NCBI GenBank assembly: GCA_040753795.1
Contig: JBFMDX010000003.1
Span: 1 to 64,000 of the forward strand
Source: Thermodesulfobacteriota bacterium
GTDB taxonomy: Bacteria > Desulfobacterota > Desulfobacteria > Desulfobacterales > Desulfosudaceae
Direction of reading: 5' to 3'
DNA: 64,000 nt
Made by a program: the position numbers and the translations under genes
In this document: piece after piece, positions 25,040 through 33,677 of the stretch
Numbering within the stretch: position 1 is the stretch's first letter
Layout of the letters: the number at the start of each line of letters is the position of its first letter
Notes under the pieces: model-generated
Seen by the model: the letters and a program-made list of their open reading frames with translations, nothing else
The model's database searches: none
Told to the model about the DNA's origin: nothing

Positions 25040-25567
25040 ATGCTGACACACGCCACCGTAGAAGAATCGCAAAAACTGGAGGCCGTCCGTTCCCGACTGA
25101 TGGAAGGGCAGAGGAGCAGAGGCTCCCTGATTCCCATCCTCCAGACCATTCAGAAGGAAATGGGCTATCTTCCCGCCGAAGCCCTGGATCTGGTCGCCGG
25201 CCTGCTGAACATCTCCGCCGGAGAAGTTTATGGTGTGGCGTCATTTTATAACCAGTTCCGGTTCAATCCGCCGGGCAAACACCAGATCAAAGTCTGCCTG
25301 GGCACCGCCTGTCATGTCCGCGGCGGCGACATTATTCTGGAAAATTTTGAACGCAAGCTGGATATAAAGGAAGGCCATACCACCGAAGACCGGGAGTTCA
25401 GCCTGGAGCGGGTGGCCTGCGTCGGCTGCTGCGCCCTGGCGCCGGTGGTGCTGATGAACGAGAAAACCCACGGGTACATGTCGCCCAGCAAGGTCGAAGG
25501 ACTGTTTACCCAGCTGGAGATTGCCAAAAAGAAGTCTGAATCGAATAAGACCGATGGCTCAGAATAA
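25040..25567 (+). CDS. hoxE: NuoE/HoxE-like [2Fe-2S] subunit of a NADH-oxidising module
   Basis: A 175-residue thioredoxin-like [2Fe-2S] protein. The cluster ligands are CLGTACHVRGG and, further on, CVGCCALAP, as in NuoE, HndA and HoxE. The ATG at 25040 follows GAGG at 5 nt. It overlaps the next gene by 14 nt. It accepts or passes electrons alongside the flavoprotein subunit in the cytoplasm. HoxE is chosen because the third subunit has the HoxU length. NuoE or HydC are equivalent names for this fold. Confidence 0.88.
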   Translation: MLTHATVEESQKLEAVRSRLMEGQRSRGSLIPILQTIQKEMGYLPAEALDLVAGLLNISAGEVYGVASFYNQFRFNPPGKHQIKVCLGTACHVRGGDIILENFERKLDIKEGHTTEDREFSLERVACVGCCALAPVVLMNEKTHGYMSPSKVEGLFTQLEIAKKKSESNKTDGSE

Positions 25568-27500
25568 CGACCGCATCAATCAGGCGCTCCAGGCCCTGCG
25601 GGAAAAAGCCGCCGGCCAATGGCGGGAATTTACCGGATCAACAATTCCCCGTATCCATATCGGCATGGCCACCTGCGGCCTGGCCGCCGGCGCCCAGGAA
25701 ACCCGGGACGCATTTGAGGCTCAGCTCAAAAAAGACAACATCCAGGCCGTCATCCATCCCATCGGCTGCCACGGCCACTGCTATGCCGAGCCCCTGGTGA
25801 TCATCGACCATCCGGCCTCGGGCCTGCCGCCCATCATGTACCAGAAGGTCAACGAGGGCAAGGCCGTGATGCTGGTAAAAAACTTCCTCAAGGGCAACGA
25901 CCCGCTGCTGGAACACATGTATGGCGCCATGGAGGAGAGTGACACCATTCCCGCGGTCATGCTCTTTCCGCGGTTCAATATGGAAAAGCGGGTCATCATG
26001 GACAAGTGCGGCCGCATCAATCCGGCCGACATCAATGAATACCTGGCCCTGGGCGGGTACGCGGCCCTGGGCGCGGCCTTGAGCCTGGCGCCGGAGGCCA
26101 TCGTCGAGACCGTGACCGCCTCCGGCCTGCGGGGGCGCGGCGGCGCCGGCTTCCCCACCGGCAGAAAATGGCAGTTCGCCGCGCAACAGAACGCGGCCGA
26201 GAAAGTGGTCGTCTGCAACGCCGACGAGGGCGATCCCGGCGCTTACATGGATCGCACCATCCTGGAAAGCAACCCCCACCAGGTGATCGAAGGCATGATC
26301 ATCTGCGCCCGGGCCATCGGCGCCGGCCGGGGCGTCATGTATGTCCGGGCCGAATACCCCCTGGCGGTCAAACTGGTTACCCGGGCCCTGGAACAGGCCC
26401 GGGAGTTGAACCTGCTGGGTCAAAACATTCTGGGCAGCGACTTTTCCTTTGACATCGAGGTGTTTCAGGGCTCCGGCGCCTTTGTCTGCGGCGAGGAAAC
26501 GGCCCTGATCCGTTCGGTGGAAGGATACCGGGGCATGCCCCGCCACCGTCCGCCCTTTCCCGTGGAACACGGCTTAAACGGCCGGCCCACGGTCATCAAC
26601 AACGTCAAGACCCTGGCCACCATCGCCCCGATCATTGAAAACGGGGCGGAATGGTTCCGTTCCATCGGCACGGAAAAGAGCCCGGGCACGGCGATCTTCT
26701 CCATCGTCGGTCATGTCCTCTACCCCGGCCTGGTCGAAATCCCCATGGGCGAGACCCTGCGGTCCCTGATCTTCGACATCTGCGGCGGCATCCCGGACAA
26801 AAGAGAGTTCAAGGCCGTGCAGATCGGCGGCCCGTCCGGCGGCTGCCTGCCCGCGTCCTTCCTGGACACGCCCATTGACTTTGATTCCCTGACCGCGGCC
26901 GGCGCCATGATGGGCTCCGGCGGCATGGTCGTCATGAACGACGAGACCTGCATGGTCAACGTGGCCCGCTACTTTCTGGATTTCACCCAGAAGGAGTCCT
27001 GCGGCAAATGCACCTTCTGCCGCATCGGCACCCGCCACCTGCTGGAAATCCTGGACCGCATCACCAAAGGCCAGGGCAAGCCGGAAGACCTGGCGCGGCT
27101 GGAATGGCTGGCCGCGGCCGTCAAGCAGGGTTCCCTGTGCGGCCTGGGCAAGACCGCGCCCAACCCGGTCATCACCTCATTGAAATATTTCCGGCAGGAA
27201 TACGAGGCCCACATCAACGACGGCGTCTGCCCCGCCCTGATGTGCCGGGACCTGATCGCCTATTACATCGATCTGGACAAATGCGCCCGGGGCTGCGACG
27301 CCTGCGTGGGCTGCTGCCCCACCGAGGCCATCTTCACCACCGCCAACCGCAAGAAGGGCATCGACCAGGAAAAGTGCATCAAGTGCGGGGAGTGCCGCCA
27401 TGTCTGCATTCCGCTGTACAACGCCGTGGGCAAGGCCTCGCCGCCGGGTACCGTGCCGATGATTGAAAAACCGAAGGTGCCGGTAAAAGACAATGATTAA
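25554..27500 (+). CDS. hoxF: NuoF/HoxF-like NADH-binding flavoprotein with N- and C-terminal Fe-S domains
   Basis: A 648-residue protein. Residues 35-110 form a thioredoxin-like [2Fe-2S] domain (MATCGLAAG, GCHGHCYAEP). From about 130 is the 51-kDa core: GRGGAGFPTGRKW for FMN/NADH, CNADEGDPGAYMDR, and the N3-cluster motif ESCGKCTFCRIG. The C-terminus adds a two-cluster ferredoxin (CARGCDACVGCCP and CIKCGECRHVC). This layout matches NADH-oxidising subunits of HydB/HndC/HoxF type, many of which take part in flavin-based bifurcation. The first ferredoxin motif has CxxxC spacing at its start, slightly unusual. It overlaps hoxE and hoxU. Confidence 0.92.
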   Translation: MAQNNDRINQALQALREKAAGQWREFTGSTIPRIHIGMATCGLAAGAQETRDAFEAQLKKDNIQAVIHPIGCHGHCYAEPLVIIDHPASGLPPIMYQKVNEGKAVMLVKNFLKGNDPLLEHMYGAMEESDTIPAVMLFPRFNMEKRVIMDKCGRINPADINEYLALGGYAALGAALSLAPEAIVETVTASGLRGRGGAGFPTGRKWQFAAQQNAAEKVVVCNADEGDPGAYMDRTILESNPHQVIEGMIICARAIGAGRGVMYVRAEYPLAVKLVTRALEQARELNLLGQNILGSDFSFDIEVFQGSGAFVCGEETALIRSVEGYRGMPRHRPPFPVEHGLNGRPTVINNVKTLATIAPIIENGAEWFRSIGTEKSPGTAIFSIVGHVLYPGLVEIPMGETLRSLIFDICGGIPDKREFKAVQIGGPSGGCLPASFLDTPIDFDSLTAAGAMMGSGGMVVMNDETCMVNVARYFLDFTQKESCGKCTFCRIGTRHLLEILDRITKGQGKPEDLARLEWLAAAVKQGSLCGLGKTAPNPVITSLKYFRQEYEAHINDGVCPALMCRDLIAYYIDLDKCARGCDACVGCCPTEAIFTTANRKKGIDQEKCIKCGECRHVCIPLYNAVGKASPPGTVPMIEKPKVPVKDND

Positions 27501-28128
27501 ACTCTATATCGACAACTGGGAGATCCACGCCACCGAAGGCATCAGCGTGCTCCAGGCCGCCCTGGACAGCGAAATTTATATTCCCAACCTGTGCTGGGTG
27601 CGGGAGATGACCGACCCGCCGGCCTCCTGCCGCCTCTGCTTTGTCGAGATCGCCGGCCGGCCCGCGCCCGTGACCGCCTGCACCACCATCGTTGAGAACG
27701 ACATGGAGGTGCACACCGATACCGAGGCCGTGCGGGAACTCCAGCGGACCTCCTTAAAACTCCTGCTGTCGGCCCACCACGTTGACTGCGGCCACTGCCC
27801 GGCCAACAAGAAATGCGAACTGCAGAACCTGGCCAGATTCCTCAAGGTGAAATTAAAACCGGCCGAGTTCCCGACCTATCAGCCGACCGGCCTCATCGAC
27901 ACGTCCCATCCGCACCTGGACTACAACCGCGACCGCTGCGTACTCTGCGGCCGCTGTGTAAACGCCTGCCGGGATAAGAACGGCCGCCCCCTGTTCACCT
28001 TTGCCGGCCGGGGCAGCGAGACTATCGTCACCCCGCTGTTCCCTCCCGCCGGCCAGGCCCTGGACAAGGACGCCAGCCTGGTCTGCGTCGACCTCTGCCC
28101 CACCGGCGCCCTGACCCGGAAAGGATAA
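27493..28128 (+). CDS. hoxU: HoxU/NuoG-N-terminal-like ferredoxin subunit
   Basis: A 211-residue protein equal in length to HoxU and to the N-terminal part of NuoG. It has a plant-type [2Fe-2S] domain (PNLCWVREMTDPPASCRLC, then TACTT), the His-ligated cluster motif HHVDCGHCPANKKCELQ and a [4Fe-4S] with CVLCGRCVNAC. The late CVDLCP belongs with it. It should carry electrons between the HoxF flavoprotein and a catalytic partner. No hydrogenase or formate dehydrogenase gene follows; the next 413 nt are empty. Confidence 0.9.
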   Translation: MIKLYIDNWEIHATEGISVLQAALDSEIYIPNLCWVREMTDPPASCRLCFVEIAGRPAPVTACTTIVENDMEVHTDTEAVRELQRTSLKLLLSAHHVDCGHCPANKKCELQNLARFLKVKLKPAEFPTYQPTGLIDTSHPHLDYNRDRCVLCGRCVNACRDKNGRPLFTFAGRGSETIVTPLFPPAGQALDKDASLVCVDLCPTGALTRKG

Positions 28129-28541
28129 TTTTTTCCTCCTTGATTCCTGTGGCTGGACTGCCATAAATTCTTATCGTTTTACCAACATACCATGGGGGGG
28201 AACCGATGTTTCATCCTTGTTTTGAATTTATCGCCGTGGTGTTCACCCGTTTTACCGGCTGACGTCATGTTTGCTTCAACAGCGTCTGCCTATTCCCGAC
28301 TGCTCCATCCCTATCACACTTTTCTATTCAATCTTTTGATTCAATCGTTGTATGACGCTTGTGTTTACCAATTTGCCGTCAAATTTTGGGAAATCATCTC
28401 CAAAAGACCGTTTTAATCTGACACTTTTGTCATTATACATCATCACAAATAATGATTTATCATCATTGTCGGTCAGGCGGTCAAGATGCCATCTGCCCGT
28501 GGCGGGACAACAGGCTTTCCGCCGACCGTTTTTAACCCTTC
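28129..28541. other. Intergenic region without recognised features
   Basis: The 413-nt stretch after hoxU has no frame with coding character and no ribosome site. I see neither an intrinsic terminator nor an RNA. Confidence 0.5.
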
Positions 28542-29315
28542 CTACCCCGCCGTCAAATTCCTCGGGATATTCTTATACTGCCGGAACAGCACAACGGCCC
28601 CCCAGGCAAATGACATCAGCATGATCAGGGCGCCCAGTTTATGGGACATGTTGGCCAGGAGATGATCGTATTGGGCAAGATGGAGCTCCTTTAAGATGAA
28701 CTCCCAGTCATGAAACCCATAGGGGGCGCTCCGGCCGGTATTGCCGCCCAGCAGCGGCAGGGTCAGGGACCGGGCGTCGTTGATATACGGCGCGATATCG
28801 AGGAAATTATCGCCGATCCACCAGAGCACCACCGCCGCGCCGAAAGTGTCCCGGGTCTGGATCAGCAGCACCACCATGCAGACCGCGGGCATCAGTATCT
28901 GTCCCAGGGTGCCGCCCAGAGAACGCATGATCCGGCCGAGGGGACTGAAGATCAGGTGCCCGGCCTCGTGGAACGGCAGATTGACCAGGTGCATGAAAGA
29001 GTTGCCAGAGGTGCTGCCGGCAATGGGCGCCAGGATCAGTTTCCAGCCCCAGACAAACAACGCCGCCAGCAATACCGCCCGCGCCCAGAAGGAGAAGGCG
29101 TTCACCTCATCCGGAACATGGAACAGGATTTCGTTGATAATGGAAAAGAAACCGTCCCTTTCCTCCTGGATTTGATGACTCGGGGTGACCCGGGACGGCG
29201 GCTGGGGCCGGCGCAGGGCCTGCTGAAAAGCCTCGTATTTTTCAAAGATGACGCCGCACTTCACGCATTCGCGATGGCCGTCATCCTGTTCATGCTGACA
29301 TTTGGGACAAATCAT
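28542..29315 (-). CDS. Zinc-ribbon membrane protein with HEAGH metalloprotease-like motif
   Basis: A 257-residue protein. The N-terminal 25 residues hold a zinc ribbon (CPKCQHEQ, then CVKCG). A hydrophilic linker leads to about five membrane segments. The sequence LPFHEAGHLIFSPLG carries an HExxH-type motif at the start of a membrane helix, as in M50-type site-2 proteases, and DNFLDIAPYINDAR could supply the third metal ligand. It could be an intramembrane protease or an inactive relative. The ATG at 29315 has AAGGTG upstream. Neighbours do not hint at a substrate. Confidence 0.7.
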   Translation of the reverse strand: MICPKCQHEQDDGHRECVKCGVIFEKYEAFQQALRRPQPPSRVTPSHQIQEERDGFFSIINEILFHVPDEVNAFSFWARAVLLAALFVWGWKLILAPIAGSTSGNSFMHLVNLPFHEAGHLIFSPLGRIMRSLGGTLGQILMPAVCMVVLLIQTRDTFGAAVVLWWIGDNFLDIAPYINDARSLTLPLLGGNTGRSAPYGFHDWEFILKELHLAQYDHLLANMSHKLGALIMLMSFAWGAVVLFRQYKNIPRNLTAG

Positions 29316-29518
29316 CAAAACACCTTCGGCGACTATGTGCCATGATTACGCCGAACTCTTGCCTGGATTCTTGTGACTCTCTCTTTATTGCGCAACCAAA
29401 ATAAAAAATATATAATAAAAAATACCTATTAACACCAGCTACCGTCTTTGGGGCGGAAAAACTTACTCCGGAATCACCGGAGAATACGAATTTACTTACA
29501 GGATTGGAAAAGTCGGTT

Positions 29519-29869
29519 ATGAAAAAATTGTTGTTTTTTGCTGCTATGGCTGTGGTTGGCTATTTTGGGTATCAGCAATTTACAGGCAATAAGTTAGAGC
29601 CGCTGTATGAAGAACCATATGTCATCTTATACGGTAACCCCAGGTGCGGCTGGTGTCAGAAGATGGAAAAAGGCTTGCAAGATAATGATATCGATTATAT
29701 TTTTGAAAATATGAACGAACAGGAAGTCCAGGATGAAGTGCTTCCAAGGATGGAAAAGGCGGGATTGAATACCATGAGATTCAACTACCCGATTATGGAT
29801 GTAAACGGCAGGCTTTTTATGAGGCCTGATATTGAAACCGTGGTGGCGGCCTATAACAAGACCAAGTGA
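29519..29869 (+). CDS. Membrane-anchored glutaredoxin-like thiol protein
   Basis: A 116-residue protein with one N-terminal membrane segment (residues 3-22). The thioredoxin-fold start is VILYGNPRCGWCQKMEKGL, with a CGWC active site, and there is the cis-Pro type loop NYPIMDVNGRLFMRP. The soluble part probably faces the periplasm, where it may reduce or isomerise disulfides. The ATG at 29519 has GGAAAAG upstream; an earlier GTG-like start is less likely. The start of the Rhs-related repeat follows 70 nt after its stop. Confidence 0.8.
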   Translation: MKKLLFFAAMAVVGYFGYQQFTGNKLEPLYEEPYVILYGNPRCGWCQKMEKGLQDNDIDYIFENMNEQEVQDEVLPRMEKAGLNTMRFNYPIMDVNGRLFMRPDIETVVAAYNKTK

Positions 29870-29942
29870 ATTCCACGGGTGACGTGGGCAACTCGTTGCC
29901 CGCGGCCGAATCGTGTATTGTCCCCAAGTCGTGCCCAAATTT

Positions 29943-30074
29943 CTGACTGAAACCCCGGAAATCCTCTCTGCCCTGCTCCATGACCTCAAAAAACGGATGA
30001 GATTTTGATCTGATTTTCTGCCTTGAATCCTTTGTACGGCTGATTTTTGGTCCGTTTGATTTTTTGTATAGTAC
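29943..30074 (+). repeat. 132-bp direct repeat, copy A
   Basis: This segment matches copy B at 31247-31378 in 117 of 132 positions without gaps and in the same direction. It starts CTGACTGAAACCCCGGAAAT and ends TTTGTATAGTAC. It abuts the Rhs fragment on its right. The pair brackets the Rhs fragment and the vapBC genes. Confidence 0.85.
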
Positions 30075-30373
30075 TGGGTCAGGCTCCGGTTGTCGGCGGT
30101 GATGGTCTCGTTGGTCAGCCGGCCGCGGACGTCATAAGACAGGGTCTTGACCGTGCCGTTGGGATAGTCGATCTGGTACGGCCAGACCGGTCCGTTGTAG
30201 TGATAGACGGTGGCATTGCGGGCGCCGTCGATGGTTTTGGTGACCCGGCCGCGGTAATCGTACTGGGCAGACACCTGCCGACCCATCTGGTCGGTCAGCC
30301 GGACCGGGTTGTTATCGCTGTCATAAACGGCGGTGATATAGGCGGCCACGGGATCGACAGAAGCCCGGCGGCT
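30075..30373 (-). pseudogene. Rhs/YD-repeat fragment
   Basis: About 100 residues of Rhs-type YD repeats are readable on the minus strand: YDSDNNPVRLTDQMGRQV, YDYRGRVTKTIDGARNAT, LSYDVRGRLTNETITADN. A stop lies at its 5' edge and it has no start, and at its 3' edge it runs into the 132-bp repeat and changes character after SLTQYYTK. It is a remnant of a larger Rhs gene. The core end and tip of such a protein are found at 14.9-15.4 kb. Confidence 0.75.
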
Positions 30374-30384
30374 TTAAAAATCTT

Positions 30385-30413
30385 TTGACATACCCTCAAA
30401 ATTATTGGTAAAT
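30385..30413 (+). promoter_or_regulatory. Possible promoter of the vapBC pair
   Basis: A consensus TTGACA (30385-30390) is followed after 17 nt by GTAAAT, a weak -10. It lies 40 nt before the antitoxin gene. Confidence 0.4.
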
Positions 30414-30452
30414 AATTCTATGACGATCCGCAATACCAGATAAAGGCAAAAC

Positions 30453-30695
30453 ATGGAAACTAACAATATAAATAATGACATATCGAGTCTTCCGCCGGAA
30501 GTTCAGCGGCAGGTATTTGATTTCATAAGTTTCTTAAAAAACCGCTATCAAAAGCCGCGAAAGGCCAGGGCGTCCCGGAAAGGTAAACTATCGGACTCCC
30601 CATTTATCGGGATATGGGAGGATCGAAAGGATATGAATGACAGTTCTAGCTGGGTCCGTAACCTGAGAACGTCCGAGTGGGGCGGATTGTCCTGA
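30453..30695 (+). CDS. vapB: VapB-like antitoxin (DUF2281-type)
   Basis: An 80-residue protein. The N-terminal part SSLPPEVQRQVFDFISFLKNRY is typical of small antitoxins linked with PIN toxins. The C-terminal tail (WEDRKDMNDSSSWVRNLRTSEW) is the usual toxin-binding stretch with an RxxEW ending. It ends 1 nt before the toxin start. It is expected to neutralise VapC and repress the operon. Confidence 0.82.
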   Translation: METNNINNDISSLPPEVQRQVFDFISFLKNRYQKPRKARASRKGKLSDSPFIGIWEDRKDMNDSSSWVRNLRTSEWGGLS

Positions 30696-30696
30696 T

Positions 30697-31086
30697 ATGA
30701 TAATTGTTGATACGGATATTCTGATTGATGCCGGCCGCAATATTAAGGAAGCCGTGACATGTCTTAACCAACTCGAAAAGAATTTTTCCTTGGCAATATG
30801 CAGCATCACCCAAATGGAACTTATTGCCGGATGTGGAAACAAAAAAGAATTAAGTGCGCTTGAGCTTTTTGGGGAACACTTTCAAGTTTTGCATGTTAAT
30901 GAACAGATTTCTGAAACCGCCACGGAACTGCTGAAGCATTATCGGTTAAGTCATGGTTTACTCATACCAGACGCCCTTATCGCCGCAACATCCATAGCCA
31001 AGGGCATCCCGCTGATTTCCAAAAACCAGCGGGACTACAAATTTATAAAAAAGCTGCGCCTTCTTCCATACCCCAAACCGTTTTAA
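30697..31086 (+). CDS. vapC: VapC-type PIN-domain RNase toxin
   Basis: A 129-residue PIN domain. The acidic residues that hold Mg2+ are in place: Asp5 (and Asp7) in IIVDTDILID, Glu41 in ITQMELIAG, Asp92 in LLIPDALIAATS and Asp113. VapC toxins cut tRNA or rRNA. The gene looks intact and forms a pair with the antitoxin. The whole pair lies between two 132-bp direct repeats, hinting at acquisition or loss by recombination. Confidence 0.9.
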   Translation: MIIVDTDILIDAGRNIKEAVTCLNQLEKNFSLAICSITQMELIAGCGNKKELSALELFGEHFQVLHVNEQISETATELLKHYRLSHGLLIPDALIAATSIAKGIPLISKNQRDYKFIKKLRLLPYPKPF

Positions 31087-31108
31087 TGCGGCCGAATCTT
31101 TACCATGT

Positions 31109-31135
31109 AAAAAAGGCGGCCTGACAACAGCCGCC
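31109..31135 (-). terminator. Possible minus-strand terminator
   Basis: On the minus strand GGCGGC and GCCGCC pair around a 9-nt loop and are followed by six T. It points toward the 3' end of vapC and would stop transcripts coming from the repeat side. Confidence 0.5.
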
Positions 31136-31246
31136 ATAGAACAAAGCCGCACATCCATTAAACAACGACAATCGCCGACAGTCTTTGCCGGCTTATCTGG
31201 AAAACCATCGACAAGCGCCCTCAACCTGCCTGCAAAAGCAAAAGCT

Positions 31247-31378
31247 CTGACTGAAACCCCGGAAATCCTCTTTGCCCTGCTTCACGACCCCAAAAAACGG
31301 ATGAGATTTTTATCTGATTTTCTGCCTTTAGCCCTTGATAGGCCTGATTTTTAGTCCGTATGAATTTTTGTATAGTAC
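31247..31378 (+). repeat. 132-bp direct repeat, copy B
   Basis: Same length and direction as copy A at 29943-30074, with 15 mismatches. The flank on its right differs from that of copy A, so only the 132-bp core is shared. No clear coding function. Confidence 0.85.
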
Positions 31379-31548
31379 AGGGGAGATCGACCCCACGCTC
31401 TTGACCGCCGACGAATCTCTTCAGCGACGCATTCAATGTCAGCCGCTTCTCGAATGGAAGGCTCTCAACGTTCGACATCACAAACTAAAAGAAAAAGGAA
31501 TAAGGAAACACATAAAAAACATAGGCGTCCCCATTAGACCCTTTAAAA

Positions 31549-32580
31549 TTATTCCTTACTTCCGGACAATTTCTTTATCCCCATGGTCTGGATCAGTTCA
31601 TTGATATTGGTGGTTTTCAGATTCATGCCGCCTTCGGATACCGGCAGCAGGTAAAACGTTTTCCCCTGCAGGGCCTCGGCGATTTTCAGCTTTACAAAAG
31701 CCTCGCCCCCGGCGCTGGCCATGGCGTTGTTCATTTCACTGATGCCTTTGGCCTCGGCGATCCCTTCGGTTTTAATGGCCTGGGCAATCAGGTTCTGTTT
31801 CTCGTAGTAGGCATCGGCTTCAATCTTGGCTTTCAAATATTCACCATCAACATCGGCCACCATCTTATTCACCTCGCCCCTGGCCTGTTCCAGCTTGCGC
31901 TTATACTCCTCCGTCGCGGCATGCTGGGCAGAACGGTTTTTTTCCACCATCTGGTCGGCGATCTTCTTGTCCTCGATGGCTTTCTGATAAGCGGGATTGA
32001 AGCGGTAGTCCTTTGTCAACACCCTTTCGATGACAATGCCCATGGGATCGAACATGGATTGAAGCATTTCCTTGGCTTTCTGGGCCTGGGCCTCACGGTG
32101 CCTGGCAATATAAAAATCTTCCGTCTTCAATTCGCCGAAGAAATCCCGGGGTTTGCTGCGGGCGATGGTCCTGACGATCTTCTCCCGCAGGGCTTCATCA
32201 TTCCGGGCCACGTTCTGCAAAATATAAGGCGCCTTCTCCGGAACAATGCGATAGGCGATGATCACGTCCAGGCCGATATCATTGCCGTCAATGGTTTTAA
32301 ACAACAGGTCGTCGTGACTAAGGCGGTCGCCCCTGCCCTTCTGAAAGGTCATCTCCATGTTCTGGAGTTTGGTGTCAAACGTGTACCAGTCATTGATGAA
32401 GGGGAGAAAAAAATAGGTGGAACCGGCCGGGAAGATCTTCTCCGAAACCCCCTTCTCCCCCCACAACGCCAGCTTTTTAACCCGTACGCCCACTTCCGTT
32501 TCTCCCGTGGAATGGGGGACACAACCCTGGACGATGATCAACGCGGCCAGCAGCGCCACACTCGCAAGAATCTTTTTCAT
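31549..32580 (-). CDS. SPFH/prohibitin-domain lipoprotein
   Basis: A 343-residue protein. The N-terminus is a lipoprotein signal with lipobox IVQGC at residue 20. The SPFH/band 7 domain follows (about 25-200), then a coiled coil rich in Lys, Glu and Ala (about 205-300). SPFH proteins such as HflK/HflC form large ring assemblies, normally anchored by a membrane helix; a lipid anchor is uncommon. The residue after Cys is Val, not the Asp of the inner-membrane retention signal known in enterobacteria. The start overlaps the upstream SPFH gene by 4 nt, so both are made together. Confidence 0.87.
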   Translation of the reverse strand: MKKILASVALLAALIIVQGCVPHSTGETEVGVRVKKLALWGEKGVSEKIFPAGSTYFFLPFINDWYTFDTKLQNMEMTFQKGRGDRLSHDDLLFKTIDGNDIGLDVIIAYRIVPEKAPYILQNVARNDEALREKIVRTIARSKPRDFFGELKTEDFYIARHREAQAQKAKEMLQSMFDPMGIVIERVLTKDYRFNPAYQKAIEDKKIADQMVEKNRSAQHAATEEYKRKLEQARGEVNKMVADVDGEYLKAKIEADAYYEKQNLIAQAIKTEGIAEAKGISEMNNAMASAGGEAFVKLKIAEALQGKTFYLLPVSEGGMNLKTTNINELIQTMGIKKLSGSKE

Positions 32581-33677
32581 CGGTCACCTCCCTGACGGAC
32601 ATCAAAGAGTTTCAGGGCGTTGTCCAGATCCAGGGGATTGACCCCGGACGGGCCGTCACTGGGCAGAATGATCAGTTCAAGGCCCTGATAAACCTCCGCC
32701 ATCTTGAGACCCACCATCCGTTCAGCACCGGCGCCTTTGAGGGCTTCGTTCTTCAGCCTTGTTTTTTCCGCCTCGGCCAGCTTTACCAGCAGGTCGGCTT
32801 CAGCCCGCTTGCTTCGGGCGTACAGATCTTTTTCCGCGTTCTTTCGGGTGACATAGGCGGCCCCTTTTTCCATTTCCACGGACACGTTGACCTTGCCCTC
32901 CTGCTCGATCTTCTTGAGAATGGCTTCTTCAATGGCCGCTCTGGCCTCGGCCTGATTTTTAAACACCAGCTGATCTTTCAGCTTTTTCTCCTCGATATTT
33001 TTCTGGATTTCATCGCTGTATTTAAAGTAGCGGACAAGAACCTGATCAACGGTGATGCCTTTTTCCTTCAGCTCCTGATTGAGATACTCCCGCGCGTCCT
33101 CGGCCCGTTCCACCCGGAGCGGGCTGTTGTAAAATTCCTCGGTGGTCAGTTTGCCCAGGGCGTCTTTGAGGGCCGGTTCGGTCTTGGGAATGATGCCGTT
33201 GTCCTCGAAGAGGTTGCCCGGACCGATGATGGTAAACACCTTGTACGGGTCGGCGATGTGATAGAGGATGGAGACATCCACGTCCACGAAAAACCCGTCG
33301 GACGTCTGGATATGGGCGGCCCTCTCCTGCCTGGCCTGCTCGGAGGCGGACTGACCGGGGTAGTTGGTCAGTTCCAGCACCTGAATGTCCCGGGGAAGAA
33401 AGTGCATGATTTGCAGCACGGGCAGGATGAAATGCAGTCCGGGAGGATATATTTTCTCCTGAATGCCCCGGGTCATGCCGATCTTGACCTGCTTGATGCC
33501 GTATTCATTGGGTCCGACATAAACCAGAAAAGAGTTGTACAGAGCGATAATGATGGCCAGGATGGCGATGATCAGCCACATCCTGGCCGGCATCTTGAAT
33601 TTCGGGACTTTCATTTTCAGCGGCATTTTCGGAAACCGCTCCGGCACCACATCGATAATTTCCGCGTTGTCTTCCAT
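32577..33677 (-). CDS. SPFH/prohibitin-domain membrane protein (HflK-like)
   Basis: A 366-residue protein. About 30 cytoplasmic residues precede one membrane helix (residues 34-53). The SPFH domain follows (GPNEYGIKQVKIG, DVDVSILYHIADPYKVF), and then a long Ala/Glu/Lys coiled coil (KNQAEARAAIEEAILKKIEQ). The layout resembles HflK, which with HflC surrounds the FtsH protease, but the pair here has one lipoprotein partner. It is the first gene of the pair. Confidence 0.87.
   Translation of the reverse strand: MEDNAEIIDVVPERFPKMPLKMKVPKFKMPARMWLIIAILAIIIALYNSFLVYVGPNEYGIKQVKIGMTRGIQEKIYPPGLHFILPVLQIMHFLPRDIQVLELTNYPGQSASEQARQERAAHIQTSDGFFVDVDVSILYHIADPYKVFTIIGPGNLFEDNGIIPKTEPALKDALGKLTTEEFYNSPLRVERAEDAREYLNQELKEKGITVDQVLVRYFKYSDEIQKNIEEKKLKDQLVFKNQAEARAAIEEAILKKIEQEGKVNVSVEMEKGAAYVTRKNAEKDLYARSKRAEADLLVKLAEAEKTRLKNEALKGAGAERMVGLKMAEVYQGLELIILPSDGPSGVNPLDLDNALKLFDVRQGGDR

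Noticed and set aside
28192-28416. Possible 74-codon gene after hoxU
   Set aside because: No ribosome site, no protein-like composition and no recognised motif.
29884-29910. GGGCAACTCGTTGCCC hairpin after the glutaredoxin-like gene considered as a terminator
   Set aside because: It has only a 2-nt loop and no T-run follows it.
31221-31481. Minus-strand frame of 86 codons across repeat copy B
   Set aside because: Half of it is the 132-bp repeat, and the equivalent frame of copy A reads differently, so it is unlikely to be a conserved protein. The part beyond the repeat could be a remnant I do not recognise.
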